This document shows, one piece after another, positions 31,526 through 43,620 of a stretch of 64,000 bases of DNA. The stretch comes from Albophoma yamanashiensis. Lineage: Eukaryota; Ascomycota; Sordariomycetes; Hypocreales; Ophiocordycipitaceae. The notes under the pieces are model-generated. The model was given only the letters and a program-made list of their open reading frames with translations, was not told the DNA's origin and did no database searches. Location: NCBI GenBank assembly GCA_001600555.1, contig BCKH01000006.1, forward strand, positions 806,001-870,000, read 5' to 3'. The position numbers and the translations under genes were made by a program. Every line of letters starts with the position of its first letter. Within the stretch, counting starts at the first letter, position 1.

Positions 31526-34500
31526 GGCGGCGCAGGCGAAGGAGCCACTGGAAGGATTGCTTCGAAGTCGACTCTCAAACCCGGCCAGAATGCGACCTCC
31601 TGTGTACCTTGGGAAGGAGTCGCGAAGACGCTTCCGTTCTCACTTCCGACGCACTCAGGTGGCGACCATCTGTTTCGTGGAACAAACAGAGATGCTGCGG
31701 GATAGGTCGACGGGGGGAGTCGCGGACGACAGTGATAAGCAAGTGCGACGGCGCAGAGGAAAGGAAACAGTCAAGCAGGTCGTGAAGGAGCGACGGGTGC
31801 GGACGAAGGTGAGGCGAGAGGCAGAATCAGGGCAGCGCACGTCGAGTACGGCACCTATCTCGAGTGAGGTTGTTGAGGGTAGGAGAGAGGCCGAAGCTTG
31901 GCGCTTGGAGACGACGTCCTGAGTGGTTTGGAGTGCGAGTGAGTGGGGGGCTGCTCGCGAGGCGCGGTAAGGTCGAAGTGAAGGACCAGGCCCGGTCGGT
32001 TTGCGGGTTGCACTAGGCTGGGCTGCCTGGGGCCTGTGTCGCCGTGGCTCGGGTCCTTGGGCCGATACGACGGGCGATGGAAGGCGCCCTGGGCCGTGGA
32101 GCGTTGCGCCGTCCAGAACGTCGAGGGTCGAGACTGGAGATTCGCCGGTCCTTTTCACTCTCCGTCCCCCGGGGGGGTGTGTCGCCTCCTGGCCGTGGTG
32201 TCGGGGGGTGCAAGAGTTTACCAAAGTACCTTATCGAGACGCTGCTTCAGCAGGCGGTCACGAGGAAGCGTTGCGAGCCACAGGTAAGAGCGATGAGCGA
32301 CGGATATTCGCGTGCCAGTCTCTCGTATGCTGGTGCGCGGGTTGCTTGCCTGCCAGAGCGTTGGGTGGAGCGGAAGCTTGGGAGTGGAGGAGCTCGACGG
32401 CTTATATCGTATAAGGCAACACAGGCAGGTCAGGCTGGCAAGGTACCTGAATGCACAGACCCAGACGGACAAGCCATGCACAGTATGTACGAGTACGCAG
32501 GTACAAGCGCGCGTGTCGTCACTCGGTTGCCAACGTCTGTTTGGACGGATGAAGAGGCGAGCGAGCGAGGGTGCGCGTTTGGGATGGGTAAGGGATGGCG
32601 TGGAAGCGTGCCCGCAGACTGGCGCAGGCGTCTCTGGCCCATTGGATGTAATTATGAGGACAGTGAGTGGAGAGCAGCTCGACGGCCGGGAGGTGGTGCG
32701 AAGTACTCCTCACGCCGAGGTACCCGTACATACACGTACTCGGTGCCGGGTGGAGGGGGGCGTGTCGATTGCTCTGATGGGCCCTCTCGCGCTGGGTCGG
32801 TGCCTGGGAGGTGCGGGAGCAGCGCGCCCGGAGCTCGGCGGCTTTACACGCACATAGTACGCGAACATGGAGGCACGTTCTCGGTCCTCGCCACAGCCTC
32901 CGCTGATTTCTACCTCGCGAGCGGCGATGGCTGCTGTCACGATCAGGTGACCAAGGCAAGTTACCACCAGCCGCGATGGCGACAAAGGTGCTCCGTGCCT
33001 CGGGCGCTCTCGCCTGAGGCCGAGGCGGCGTCGATGGCAGGGGGATGGCGAGGCGGCCGACGGACCAGCAGGCCCAGGCTGGCATGGATATCGATGGAGC
33101 CGACGACGCTCTCGAACGAGACCCCTGTAGGGGCTAGGCCTTTCGTCCGGGGGCACTCTGGCTGCCACGAGTAGCTTAATTGTTAGTGCAGGACAAAGAG
33201 ACCCGGAGCCCCAGGATGACGGGGCGCTACCGGGACCCCCCATCACTTTCGCCCCACGCCGCCAACTACGGTACTATACCCTACGGTACCCAGGGAAGCA
33301 AAACGCCGGGACGATACTTCGCAGCTCCGCTCCGTAACACTGGCGCTCGCACAGGCAGTTGCTGCGCGGCAAATCGCCGCCGCTGGGTGCGTCAAACCAC
33401 AGCGGTGAACTCGTCGAACGCGCCACTGTGGCTGGTGCGCTCGAAGCCGCGGGGTGGACGGGGCCCAATTGGAAGTTGGGTCGACTACAGCCACCTCGCG
33501 TCTCCCACCTCCCCAGCGCGTCCACGAACCCGTCGACCCGTCATCGGCGGTCGAGACCAGCCGTCAGGCGCTTTTCTAGACACGTTTCCAGGGCCACGGT
33601 TGAGGTTCTCCTTCCTCCGGAGTCGTCCTTGTATCGCCTCGCCAAGACAGCGTTGCAAGTGCGACACGGGGCCTCTGGCTGGCCTTCATTCATCGCACGG
33701 TTGCCCCAAGGACGGAGAGACCAACAGCGCTGGCGCCACATCTCTGCCCGAAAGAACCGCAGGGGGGACGGGAGGGGCGTCTCTGCGCTTGGCGAGCTGC
33801 GGACACGAGTACGTCGTGCTCGGCCTGTGCGAGCAGTCACTCTCACCCACCTTGCCGACGTGAGGCTGCCCCGAGAATCACCGCCGCACCCTCCTACGGG
33901 TGGCAGTCTGCTGCAACTCGTCAAGGGCCGTAACATCGGCCACGGCCACGGCCTGGACCTGCGCAGGCTCTGCCGCCATCTGCCGACACGAGCAGTCCCA
34001 TTGTCGGCGACGACGCTCACGGCTGGCGGCGATGACATGCTGCCGTGGCTGTGCATGCAGGATGCCACGGTACGTACCTTCCCACTGGAAATTCGCGGGA
34101 TTTGAGCTGTGCCGTGCTGGGTTTGGCACGGACTGGCAGGCGCGGGATGGCCCTTGGCTCTTCGGCGCCTTCTGCCCCTCCAGCCACGCCATCGCGCAAC
34201 CTCTAACACGCTATTGGAGCCTCGAACCAACCACGGTGCTCTCGCGTTCCTCTTCACCCGCAGCCGGCGATTCAGCAAATCTCTGCATTACGAGCATCTC
34301 CATCTCCGATGCTTTTTTTACATCGTGGCTTCGCGCGGGGCGATTTAACCGTCTGCTACCGTTTGTCGATCGTCGCCCAACGAGCGAAATCGTAGATCGG
34401 CAACCCATTCCCGCTGGACCGCGACTGTCCTGCCGTCGGATACGAACGACGCTCTGGACGTCGTTTTCTGCGGCTTTGCGTCGTATGTGCATCTGCGGTA

Positions 34501-37500
34501 TCATGTATGTGTAAGACCCTTTCGCACATCAAACCCGGCGGCGGTGACACGAGTTCAGACCGTCAGGCGGCATTATCATAATGCGAGACGACCAAGGGAA
34601 CTGTTTGTCTCAATGCTACCACCGCTGCGCCCGTAGCCGGCCTCGCAATCTTCTCTACAGGTCCTCGTGCCGCTGTTCTTTTTTCCCCGCCCGCCTCGGC
34701 TCGTCATACCAGAGACTGCAACTGAGTATATTGCCGCGCGCCATCTACTCGTACGCTCCAGAAGCCATTCGAGAGCCACTCTCGATGGACCAGAGACGAC
34801 GAGAAAGGGGCCGTGCGGGTGGAGAAGTGAGCCGAAATGTGTGAGCTCTTACCACAACTGTCAGATGATTTCCCGCTGCATGTTGCCGAATTCAGACAGA
34901 CTGGGAATACGGGGCCCCCTGCGTGCGTGGAGTGGCAAGCTTCGGAGCAAGCCAAGAAGCCCGGAAAGAGGTCGCAACGGGGAACCGCACAACGCGGCCA
35001 AGAAGCCCACTTCTCGACAACCCCGTCTTTGCTTCCGACTCATCCTGGTGTTGCAAACATGGGTCCAGTGCCCGATCGCAGTTTCGCCTCTGCGTCCGGT
35101 CTGCCATTTCTGTCCTTGAGCCGATGATTGGGTTCTCTCACGGTGGCGGAATGGCGTCGCGCGACCGCTGTGGCTCAACATCGGTCCCCTTATTAGCGTG
35201 AGGCGAATGCGTGACGAAGCCACACCAGATCAACACCGAAGTGCCCGTTCTGGGATTGGTCTTCTGCTCATCCACAACTGCCCCTCCGATCGTCGAATGC
35301 TTGGTTACTGTCCATCATCACCATGGTGCTGTCCAGACTGTCGGCAGCTGAAGGACGGTGTGGCTAGTGACGTGGCTCGTTGACTTCCTCCGAATCCCCG
35401 CCCACCCCCTGGGCCGTGTCCGCCGTTTCCGCCCCGTTCCTCACCCCTCCTCACGACAGGCATCCCTCTCCTCCCCTCTCCTCTCCACTCGCAATCGCCT
35501 TTCATTGTCAGGACAGAGACGCGAGCGACTGTGAGACTACGCACTCCTCCAAGGAGAGGCTGGCAGGCATTGGGCACATCGACTTCACGTGCTGTTACGT
35601 TGCCACAGTCGAGCCACGGCCGCACCCCCCTGTTCAGTGCAATCTCCGCACTCTACCCCGACCAAGTGTGCCGCGTGCGGCCCCGTTTAGGAAGAGCCCG
35701 CTGTCATTTGTGGCACTGAAGCGGGCTGCGGCAAGTGCCTCGGGCGTGCCCTTCGATGGCAAGATGTCCAACATTCGATGATGTCTGCTGAATTGCTTGC
35801 TTGATACCCTACGAAACAGTCTATCGTGGGACGGATGGGGCGGGGCGAGGCAATGGGAAAGCCATTGCATCCTCGACAACATACCCGTGGGTTAACGGAG
35901 AGGTCGACCGGGTCGGATGTAGAGCGTGACTGTAGATCTGGAGAAGCATCCCACGTCCAAGTGAGGCTTCAAAGGTTGAGGATTACGAGTACTGACGTGA
36001 TCATATGAGCAGCAGGAACTCGGCAACTTGCGCTGTCAGCTTTCCGAGCAATTATGCGAATCCAGAAATCATCGAAGATACATGGACGTTCTTCCCTGGC
36101 GCTAAATTTCTACAGCAAGGCTCGTTTGGGGTCTTGTTAGTTTCGTCCTGCGGCCGCTTCTGGACCTTTCAGAGACTCTCGGGGCAAGGATATTCCAAAC
36201 AGGAAAATGCCTTGGGTACGGGTTGCAGCTCTCGCAGGCTGCGACTTTCCTGATCGGTTGCCCAGGGCCACAGGCTGTTCCGGCACGATGTTGCCCTCAA
36301 GGCACAGGTAGTGTTCGTCATGCCCGTGGCCATCGATGAAAATGTCGCGGCTCAGCAACACGCCTCGGAGGGCTGAAACGTCAACCCCGGCATCGCAAAA
36401 GCCTAGTCTACTACGTGGCCGCGGCTCGTCCTTGCTCCTGGAGATTCGCGATTCAGACCATCCTCGTACGGGCTCTGGGCAGAATGCCTTTGGGATCTGC
36501 TGAACCCGACGGAAGGCCGGTGCAGAGCCGCAAAGCCACTGGCGCAAAGCCACAGCAGCCGCGGGACACTCGGACTCCTGCAATTTTGAGCCACTTTCCA
36601 GAAGCCATCCGGCGCGTTCGAGTTGCGCGTAGTGTCTCGTCGGCCCCGACGTCGAACAGGAGCACAGGTCGCACGGCGACAACTCTCTTGGTGGCCCACA
36701 ACATGCGCCGCGCAGGCCACAGCCACACAACGTGGCCCCACACGCGCGCCTGTACGAAATCACTCCAAACCCCCTACAGTCTTAGCGTGGCCGCCGGAGG
36801 TAGCTCTCCGGTTGACTGGGGCCCTCCCCACGTCGCGGTCTTTGGAGACTGGGGTCTGCGCAAGGTATCGGTACGTACCGGGACAACGACACTCCCCCCT
36901 CCCCACAGTCTTCTTTTGACAGCTTGAGCAAGGGAGGTCGTCTACATTGTACGCTGGAGGTGGGTAGACCTTCTGGAAAATTCTGTCCTTTGAATCGGGA
37001 ATCAAGGCGCGTACGCCTGTCGCGCCGAAACGCCAGCAGAGCTTTCGACGCGACGACGTGGCCCCTCTCTGCTTGGGCGTCGACGCCGCGAGGTGGCTGG
37101 GCGAGCCAGCACGAAGGTGACCTGCCATTACGGAGTACTCGCCGGAGTTTTGAGGCATATTATTCACGTTGCGGCTGATGGCTATATCTCCCCACCTACG
37201 CAGTGATTGCAGGGCTCTTGGGGTACCTTGCACTGACACGGCCGCGGGAATGCGCACCACGTTCGAGTGACACATCGAGATGAAACCTCCCAGCAAAGGG
37301 GCCGTCGGTGCCGCGATAGGATGTCGGAGCCTGACCGCTTTCGCTGAGATCGGGGATCTGGCAGCGGGAGACATGTACGGAGCAGCACGCATTCCACGAA
37401 GGAATCCTTGCTGATATTGTCTCGCCGCAAGGCTTCAAGCGAGGTGCGGATTCCCGATGGCGGTGAGAGGCCATGCCATTGAGCCACGCGGCAAAAGCAA

Positions 37501-39498
37501 CGATGGAGACCTGAAATTAGCAGCGCGTGGAAAGGCTGCGAGTGCCAGCGGACGCCGGCGGAGCTCCGTCAGCCGTCAGCCATCAGCCGTCGCTGCATTG
37601 CAATTCCACCGCTCAAGCCCCGATCGGGCCCTCTGCGGTCGGGCAACTGCCGCTTCTTCAACGGGCTGAAACCCGTCGCAGATGCCTGACGGCCCGGGCT
37701 CGTGTCGATGCGAGCTTCGACGCGGCAGATGAAGGGGCCTTTCTGCGAGTGCGACGTGCAGCACGGTGTCCTTGAACAGAGTTCGAGCGGCAGGCGCCCA
37801 TGGCTCCCAACTGGGAGGCTCTTTGGCCAGACGGGGAGAAAGCCCTAGCGCAGTTGCGCAGGTCGAAAGGTCATTCGGGGCCTCGGTCCGACCAGCACGG
37901 GTGCCATGGGCTCCGTGAGCTGTTGCGGCTGCACGCGTTGTTTGAACTTTTGAAGATTGTGTCGGTGCCTGGCCGTATGCTCAGGTGCAGTGGCATTCTT
38001 TGGCAGCACTGTCACATACGTCGGTTCCTCGCAAGGCTCATCTGCCCGCTGGCTCTGCAGGGCTTCTTTCTTGGTCAAGGAAACTCGCCGTGGGATGTGA
38101 GCTCTGAACTCTCCCACATCCCTCTCGCCGCGGCCGTTATCCTTCCGCTATATCAACCGTGAAACATGACTGCTGGCGAAAACATGTGCCTTGCTCAGCC
38201 AAGAGCACAAGCGTCTTACAGTGAGTCGAAAACCAAATGTTAAGTCAGGTCTCCTCGTCCAGTCGGTGTCCCTGTAACCGCAGAACGAATACTCCCTTCT
38301 GCCTGCCAGGAGGCTTTGAAGGGCACATGAATGGGGTTTCCCGCAGACTATGTCGAGACTTCTTTGGATTTCTATCACGTACGCTTGACGACTGCGTTGA
38401 AATCATCCTCGGCATAGTCGAGCCGAAGCGCAAGCTGCTAGTTTGCGATGCGCGTGATGGCTTGATCAGTGGCGAGACATGGCTCCCTGCCCAATTTCAA
38501 CTGACCCAAACTTCCTACTGTGCCCCTTCTCGTCTGGGTAAATATCTACACCATTGCGGATGAACAAAGGATGATCTGGGCCAGAAGAGAGAAACCCCCT
38601 GAGCGGTCAGTCACTCTACGCTGTCCTCTGTGCTACAAACGCTCTGATGCTTCTTCGCTCGGCCAGCCAAATAGTACGAGGTAGCCAGTGGGTTCACAAA
38701 ACTCATAACAGATGTAAGGTTTCTCAAGACGTATATCAGCTCGGCTTCCGCCAGAGTACCCGACTAACACGGCCAGTCAGCACCTGCCACAGCTGGTTGT
38801 GCTGTAAATCAAGTCTCCGGCGAGGCTGACGCTCGGATCCGGGTAACGCTTCTCGGAGTGACGCTTCTCCTGCTCTGGAGAAGCTCAGCTGCGGGTGCAG
38901 CTCATGCATCATAGTCCTGCTGTTGAGCCTCGCGAAAACCATCTGGTTACGCGAGTCATCTGACAGAATTGCGAATATCCCATGTGCAAGTGACGATAGT
39001 GATGCCAAGCCCGCCGGGGGCTCGGTCGACGACGATGGCAACTCCAGTTCACAGAGTTGACTATGCAAGAGGTCAATTCACAACTTGCGTGTGTGACATC
39101 CGCGAGCATAGTCGGAGCTCGCATGCTTACAGCTTCCACCGCAACCGCGAAACCCCAAAAGCAGGAGGGACGTCTCATCCGAGCAAGATACATCAGTCCC
39201 ACCACTAACTTACGCAAGTCTTCGTCACCACGCTGCTATGTCGGCAGTCTTGCAAAATAAAGTGTCAAGTGCGATGGACAAGGCAACAATCATTTTGGCT
39301 TCGCGGGAGCGAGACCTGGCCTCTGTACTGGAGAGTGTGGCTAAGGCGAAAGCAGGCTACAGAAACAGACTTCACTGACGCCGGGTCTTTGGTACCTACA
39401 GCATATCCGTTGTCGAGCCGTGCAGCTGACAGAATGATGTTACTGAGTGCTTATCTTGCATATGCATATTTATCGGCAAAATTTTGTCACAGAGAAAA
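31526..39498. other. Gene-free stretch (about 8 kb)
   Basis: The left 1-2 kb must contain the promoter and leader of the grainyhead gene; long upstream regions are usual for developmental regulators. The rest shows only overlapping, Arg/Ser/Gly-rich open frames, the longest 376 codons at 32044-33174, none with a recognisable domain or good splice partners. No RNA gene or clear repeat found. GC content drops after about 38 kb. Confidence 0.45.
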
Positions 39499-39570
39499 GG
39501 ATGCATGGTCTAACGGTCATGACTCCAGATTCTGATTCTGGCAGCCGCGGTTCGACTCCGCGTGCGTCCT
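39499..39570 (+). tRNA. tRNA-Gln (anticodon CUG), copy 1
   Basis: Complete cloverleaf: acceptor GGATGCA/TGCGTCC (one G-U pair), D arm with GTC/GAC, anticodon stem CCAGA/TCTGG with loop TTCTGAT (anticodon CTG in DNA), and T arm CGCGG-TTCGACT-CCGCG. It is identical in sequence to the two copies at 43242 and 43502. A T-rich terminator follows at once. About 40 bases upstream (GCATATGCATATTTATC) also resemble the flanks of the other copies. Confidence 0.95.
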
Positions 39571-40689
39571 TCTTTTTTTCTTTTTTAAGAATCTGGAGCA
39601 TTTATTTTTACTATTTATCACTCCCAAATCGTTCAAGAAAGGGCTTGGACTGTTTTTCGTCAGTGTTGTGGGAGGAACTCTGTTGAATTCATAGACCACG
39701 TTTTCACAACAACGTGGGGTTTCCAGCTACCATAGCGTGGCGCATTTGATCCCGTTTTCGTGACTTGCTGTGAATCCACAATGGACCTTGCTTTTCTCCT
39801 TTTCATTTGCTCTCAGAGCACGTTTAATTGTAGAATCAGGGATGCGATTTCGAGATAGGAGAACTACATCGACTGCAGGCGTGCGGAGTGAAGTGATTCA
39901 ACTTTGGTGATTATTAGCGTTTACTCTCCGTGCTTGGCATTTCGCCACCACTTTTTCGGAGGCTAGGCACAGTATTACTGCCGAAGGAAGGAGGCATTCA
40001 TGAATTGACAAACAGTTATTTTTTCTCCGCTATGGCCATTTTGAGGATTTCCATACTATGCAGTCAATCCACTTTACATACGTTGTGGTACTTTGCTATA
40101 TTGCTACCGCAAAGAAACCTACCACGTAACTACCTTACCATATAGATGTAGGCTTTGGCACATAGCAACCACAAGCGGCTGATTCACAAAGCGAAAAAGG
40201 TTCGAGGTACACAAGCAATCGCGATGCATCGCAGTCATCGCAGATTTACAAGCATTCTAACTTGTCTTCGAGTGACTCGTCCTCAGCCATGCCTCGAGCA
40301 TCGTGGGGAATTCTTCCCAAAGACCCGAAGAAACAACCTCAACACATCGAGAAGATCTTGAGAAACTCCGAAGGTGGCGCTGTATGAAAAAGTTCTCGCA
40401 TCATACAGCCCACAGCGCACTCTGCAATTCCAGTGAGCCAAACCTCTATCCGAACTCAATCTTCGTTCCCCCATCAGCAAGCTCGCGAGAGCTGCCCAGA
40501 TCTGTGGCACTGCGTCTCGAAAAGAGCGCGACGAATGAGTACGCGCCAATGGACCCTTCTTCTCGTGCATCCGGATCGCTGGTGAACAGTATGGGCGCTG
40601 CGGTAATTGTATCTACCTGAGTGCCTACCGTACCTGTGGAGCTGGTATGCCTTACCTTCTGAGCGGCGAGCGTTGCACCCTCGCTAATC
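39571..40689. other. Gene-free, lower-GC stretch
   Basis: T-rich tRNA terminator at the left end, then AT-richer sequence with short open frames only. Nothing recognisable. Confidence 0.45.
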
Positions 40690-41850
40690 ATGTCCGACTT
40701 CACAGAGTCACAGGGAACGGGAGGCTCCGTTGTTTCTGTTCTTATGCATTCTCGAAGGTCCAGCGTGGTTCGAGCAGCGACAGAAAGACCACCGGGTGTG
40801 CAGAAAGTCGAGAAGGACAACAAAACGTGCGCTCCCCCACCCGACCCTGCTCTCGACAGCCGGCAGCAATGCACGACAGGTAGCTTGGACTGCTACACTG
40901 TTTTGAGGGACCTTGTTCTCTCGCGACCGCCTGCCAACCACGCAGTCAGTGCACATAAGGTGGAGATGCACCTGAAAGCCCTCGCTTCACGAGATATGTC
41001 AAGTAGGTCCAAGAGGAGATAGATCCTCGAATGATCAGATGGCTAACTGTGCTCAGAACTGAAAGATGGACCCATCACAAGCCTGCATGACTCTTTCGAT
41101 ACATTTCAACTTGCAGAAGCAGCGGTATGCCAGTCGTCAACATGCTCTACCGACAAGTCGCCAGCTCCCTTAGTTCGGCCATCGGGGTCGTTGGACTCTC
41201 CCGTCGCGTGAGGCTGATGGCGGCTCACCCGCAGTACATGTTCTACCAGACTCGGCAGAGCAAGGATGCGTTGATACAAGACAAGGTAGCGAACACTGCA
41301 GCTCTGATGGTGAATGGTGCGGTGCCGCTTGTTGAAGATTACTTCGCGGAGAAGAAGTGGTACGGGTGTCTACCCACAATCTCTCGGATCCGAGAGATAC
41401 AGGTCTTCGGGGCCGATGTACCAAGTAATCACCAGCCGTTTGAAGCCACCATCGTGCAGACAGAGGAAGGAAGCCTTACCGAGATGGCTGCGAAATCCGG
41501 CACCTGGGATGTCTACTCAACCAATACTCGCATAGCAACACCCGCATGAGAGAATTGATTCCCCCAGCGCTGAGCAGTCTGGAGCTGTCCGACTCCTCTG
41601 AAGAGTGGCAGAGTCTCACAGACCTGCCTGGCCCGGTACTAGACTGGTTCAGGGTACAAAGACACGTACTGTTCACCAACATGTCCATCTCGGGCTTCAG
41701 CGATATGGTGGAAGCGTTGAGGTCGAACTTGTTGTCGCACATGTCCATGCTGGAGTCTCCCCATTTGAAGGAGCTTTTCCAGTCAGCCCTGACCAGGCAG
41801 CAAATGTTGCTAGATGCTACTGGAGGGGCGAGTCGAGATCTTTGGCACAG
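40690..41850 (+). CDS. Spliced gene candidate of unknown function (possibly decayed)
   Basis: I do not recognise this protein. Three open segments join with consistent phase at good splice signals: 40690-41002, intron 41003-41056 (GTAGGT, branch CTAAC, CAG), 41057-41124, intron 41125-41234 (GTATGC..CAG), then 41235 onward. The joined product has DGPITSLHDSFDTFQLAEAA followed by YMFYQTRQSKDALIQDKVA and GAVPLVEDYFAEKKWYG. The frame stops at 41549. A further open segment, 41546-41971 (PGPVLDWFRVQRHVLFTNMS, SNLLSHMSMLESPHLKEL), reads in another frame and could be joined by an intron of about 145 nt from a GTAATC donor near 41427. Composition looks protein-like, unlike the neighbouring noise, but no start or end is secure. 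It may be a decayed gene, and its 3' border with the transcription-factor remnant is unclear. Confidence 0.35.
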
Positions 41851-42695
41851 CAAATTCGATGGTCACCCAGTCAACCTGCGCCGCTACGATTGCGGCTTAC
41901 CGTGCGGTTTCCGACGCTGCTCAAGGCGCCGGAGGTTTGGTCGCAGTGCGCGGCAATGTCACATCAGGTAAGCCAGCCAAAACGGCCAAACGGAAGGGAT
42001 GCAAAGGGATGGATCGTGTGATGTGAACTCGTCTGCTCACGCTAGCAGTATGACCACCTCGCTCACGCCATCCTCGGCCTCGGCGTCTCACACGTCTCCC
42101 AAAACAGCGAGCTCTCCTCTACCTGCCCTTGTCCCTCTTCCGCCGCCAACTTCACCTCGCCTGCGCTCCAACACCTCGTCACGGCCATCGAACCTTCAAC
42201 AAACAACTCAGCCAGCCCTGCCGCTCCGCCGCCGACAAAGACGCCCTCTTCGCGACGGTAGTCTGCCTAGTCGCGCAGTCGTCGCTCATGCCGCACACGA
42301 TGAACGAGTACCTCACCATGACGCGCGGTGGGAATCTTGTTGCCTCGACACTGCTACGGTACGAGGAGAGCGCGTTTAGGGATTTCACGCATGAGGGACA
42401 CCTGCTTAGCGTGATGAACATTGTGTCGGAGGAGGAGCCAAGGGATTTTAAGCTGAATGATGGGTGTACGGCTTCGCTGCTGAAGATGAGGACGCTGTGT
42501 ACGAATATCTATGAGGTGCAGTATTGGGATGCGATGTATAGAGCTACGCTGGCCCTCCGTACATCCTCCATAGCTGGTAAGACTAAGTCACGAACGGATT
42601 TGGATGAAAAGATCCATGATGATGACTACCGAAGGGAAAAGGGCGTCTTAATGCCAGAACCAGACGGCTACCCACTTTACGGTCAGGTAATGTAG
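41850..42695 (+). pseudogene. Broken fungal transcription factor (middle/C-terminal part, Zn2Cys6 type)
   Basis: Remnant of a fungal C6-type regulator of the sterol-uptake-control-like group. A first segment up to 41967 (LLKAPEVWSQCAAMSHQ) runs to a good donor (GTAAGC) and resumes at 42046 or 42049 after CTAG/CAG with YDHLAHAILGLGVSHVSQN, the usual start of the fungal factor domain. Near 42190 the frame changes without room for an intron: LVTAIE is in one frame and FNKQLSQPCRSAADKDALFA in the next. The second frame then gives SSLMPHTMNEYLTMTRGGNL and FRDFTHEGHLLSVMNIVSEE before ending early at 42695. No Zn2Cys6 cluster is found upstream. The frameshift, missing DNA-binding domain and shortened end make it a pseudogene unless the frame change is a sequencing error. 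Confidence 0.6.
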
Positions 42696-43141
42696 GCAAA
42701 GAAGCAGAACTTGCGCCAGTAGCGTGAGCAGCAGCACGCGCACATATTACCGTATTATCCATGCCATGCCATGCCATTCAACTTACCCGACAGATACCAG
42801 GATCCGTGGTATCTTGCCCAGAGATGGTCTGTTTGTGGGGCTCTCAACTGTTTGTGAATAAGGTAAGGTACCGTAGGTAGGCATATGGGTGACGCCGTTT
42901 TGAACACTGTTAACAACTTAACGCAAGGCTTCCAAGTACAACAGCAGCTTAGGTAGGTGACAGATGTTAAAAGTTCTGCAAGGCTTGCGTTAGGTGGGTT
43001 TCCCTGTCCTGATTGAAGGCATCTGCCCCGTAGACACCTTACTTAAGGTGATTCCCAGAATTCCTGCGGAGTACTATGCGTCCGCAGGTACTGCCCACTA
43101 CTGGTTTTCTAGCAGCGGCAACAAGGTTAACCAGGGTGTGA
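42696..43141. other. Gene-free spacer
   Basis: Low-complexity patches such as repeated CATGC near 42760-42775 and several GGTAGG-like words; no gene recognised. Confidence 0.4.
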
Positions 43142-43241
43142 CTCACGTGATGTCATGCAGACGCTAGTCGGCCAGAAAATCGAACAGAGTCGCATATCCT
43201 GCATATACATAATTATCAGCGAAAATCCCTTATAGAACATA

Positions 43242-43313
43242 GGATGCATGGTCTAACGGTCATGACTCCAGATTCTGATTCTGGCAGCCGCGGTTCGACT
43301 CCGCGTGCGTCCT
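43242..43313 (+). tRNA. tRNA-Gln (anticodon CUG), copy 2
   Basis: Identical over the whole tRNA body to the copies at 39499 and 43502, with intact stems, anticodon loop TTCTGAT and T arm. A T7 run at the 3' end serves as terminator. Confidence 0.95.
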
Positions 43314-43343
43314 TTTTTTGTCCTTCCCCACCAATGAATGGGT

Positions 43344-43385
43344 GGCTAGCCGCGGTGCAACTCCGCGTGTCATTTTTTCTTTTTA
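43344..43385 (+). pseudogene. tRNA-Gln 3'-half fragment
   Basis: GCTAGCCGCGGTGCAACTCC followed by GCGTGTCATTTTTT resembles the T arm and 3' acceptor of the neighbouring tRNA-Gln (GCAGCCGCGGTTCGACTCC), including the T-run terminator. The rest of the gene is missing and the B box is altered, so this is a dead fragment left by duplication. Confidence 0.65.
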
Positions 43386-43501
43386 TCTAGGGTAGCTCAC
43401 GTGATGTCATGCAGACGCTAGTACGGCCTAGATCAATCGAACAACGGAGTACCTTTTCGTACATATGCATATTTACCAGCGGCGATTTCCAGCAGAGCAC
43501 A

Positions 43502-43573
43502 GGATGCATGGTCTAACGGTCATGACTCCAGATTCTGATTCTGGCAGCCGCGGTTCGACTCCGCGTGCGTCCT
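43502..43573 (+). tRNA. tRNA-Gln (anticodon CUG), copy 3
   Basis: Identical in sequence to copies 1 and 2, 260 bases downstream of copy 2 in the same orientation, followed by a long T-run. Confidence 0.95.
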
Positions 43574-43620
43574 CTTTTTTTTTTCTCCCCACCAAGGGGT
43601 GGCTCACGGGATGTGATAAC

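Larger units (their letters stand above)
43142..43620 (+). repeat. Tandem duplication carrying tRNA-Gln genes
   Basis: Units start with CTCACGTGATGTCATGCAGA at 43142 and again at 43396. Each continues with CGCTAGT..GGCC, ATCGAACA and a TGCATAT-rich flank into an identical tRNA-Gln, so the unit is about 254-260 bp. A third unit start (CTCACGGGATGTGA) is recognisable at 43603 but breaks off. After each tRNA a short inverted pair CCCACCA/GGGTGG is kept. Flanks have diverged while the tRNAs are identical. Confidence 0.85.

Noticed and set aside
32044..33174. 376-codon frame in the 31-39 kb gap
   Set aside because: Arg/Gly/Ser-rich, no domain, overlapped by open frames of similar length on both strands; typical of GC-rich non-coding DNA.
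41057..41124. Polyketide synthase enoyl-reductase end (DGPITSLHDSFDTFQLAEA looks loosely similar)
   Set aside because: Similarity is short and followed by unrelated sequence; no other PKS domain is near.
41814..42026. Frame with EGRVEIFGTANSMVTQST as a separate protein
   Set aside because: Its splice phase does not lead into the next exon, whereas the overlapping frame ending LLKAPEVWSQCAAMSHQ does and matches the transcription-factor family.
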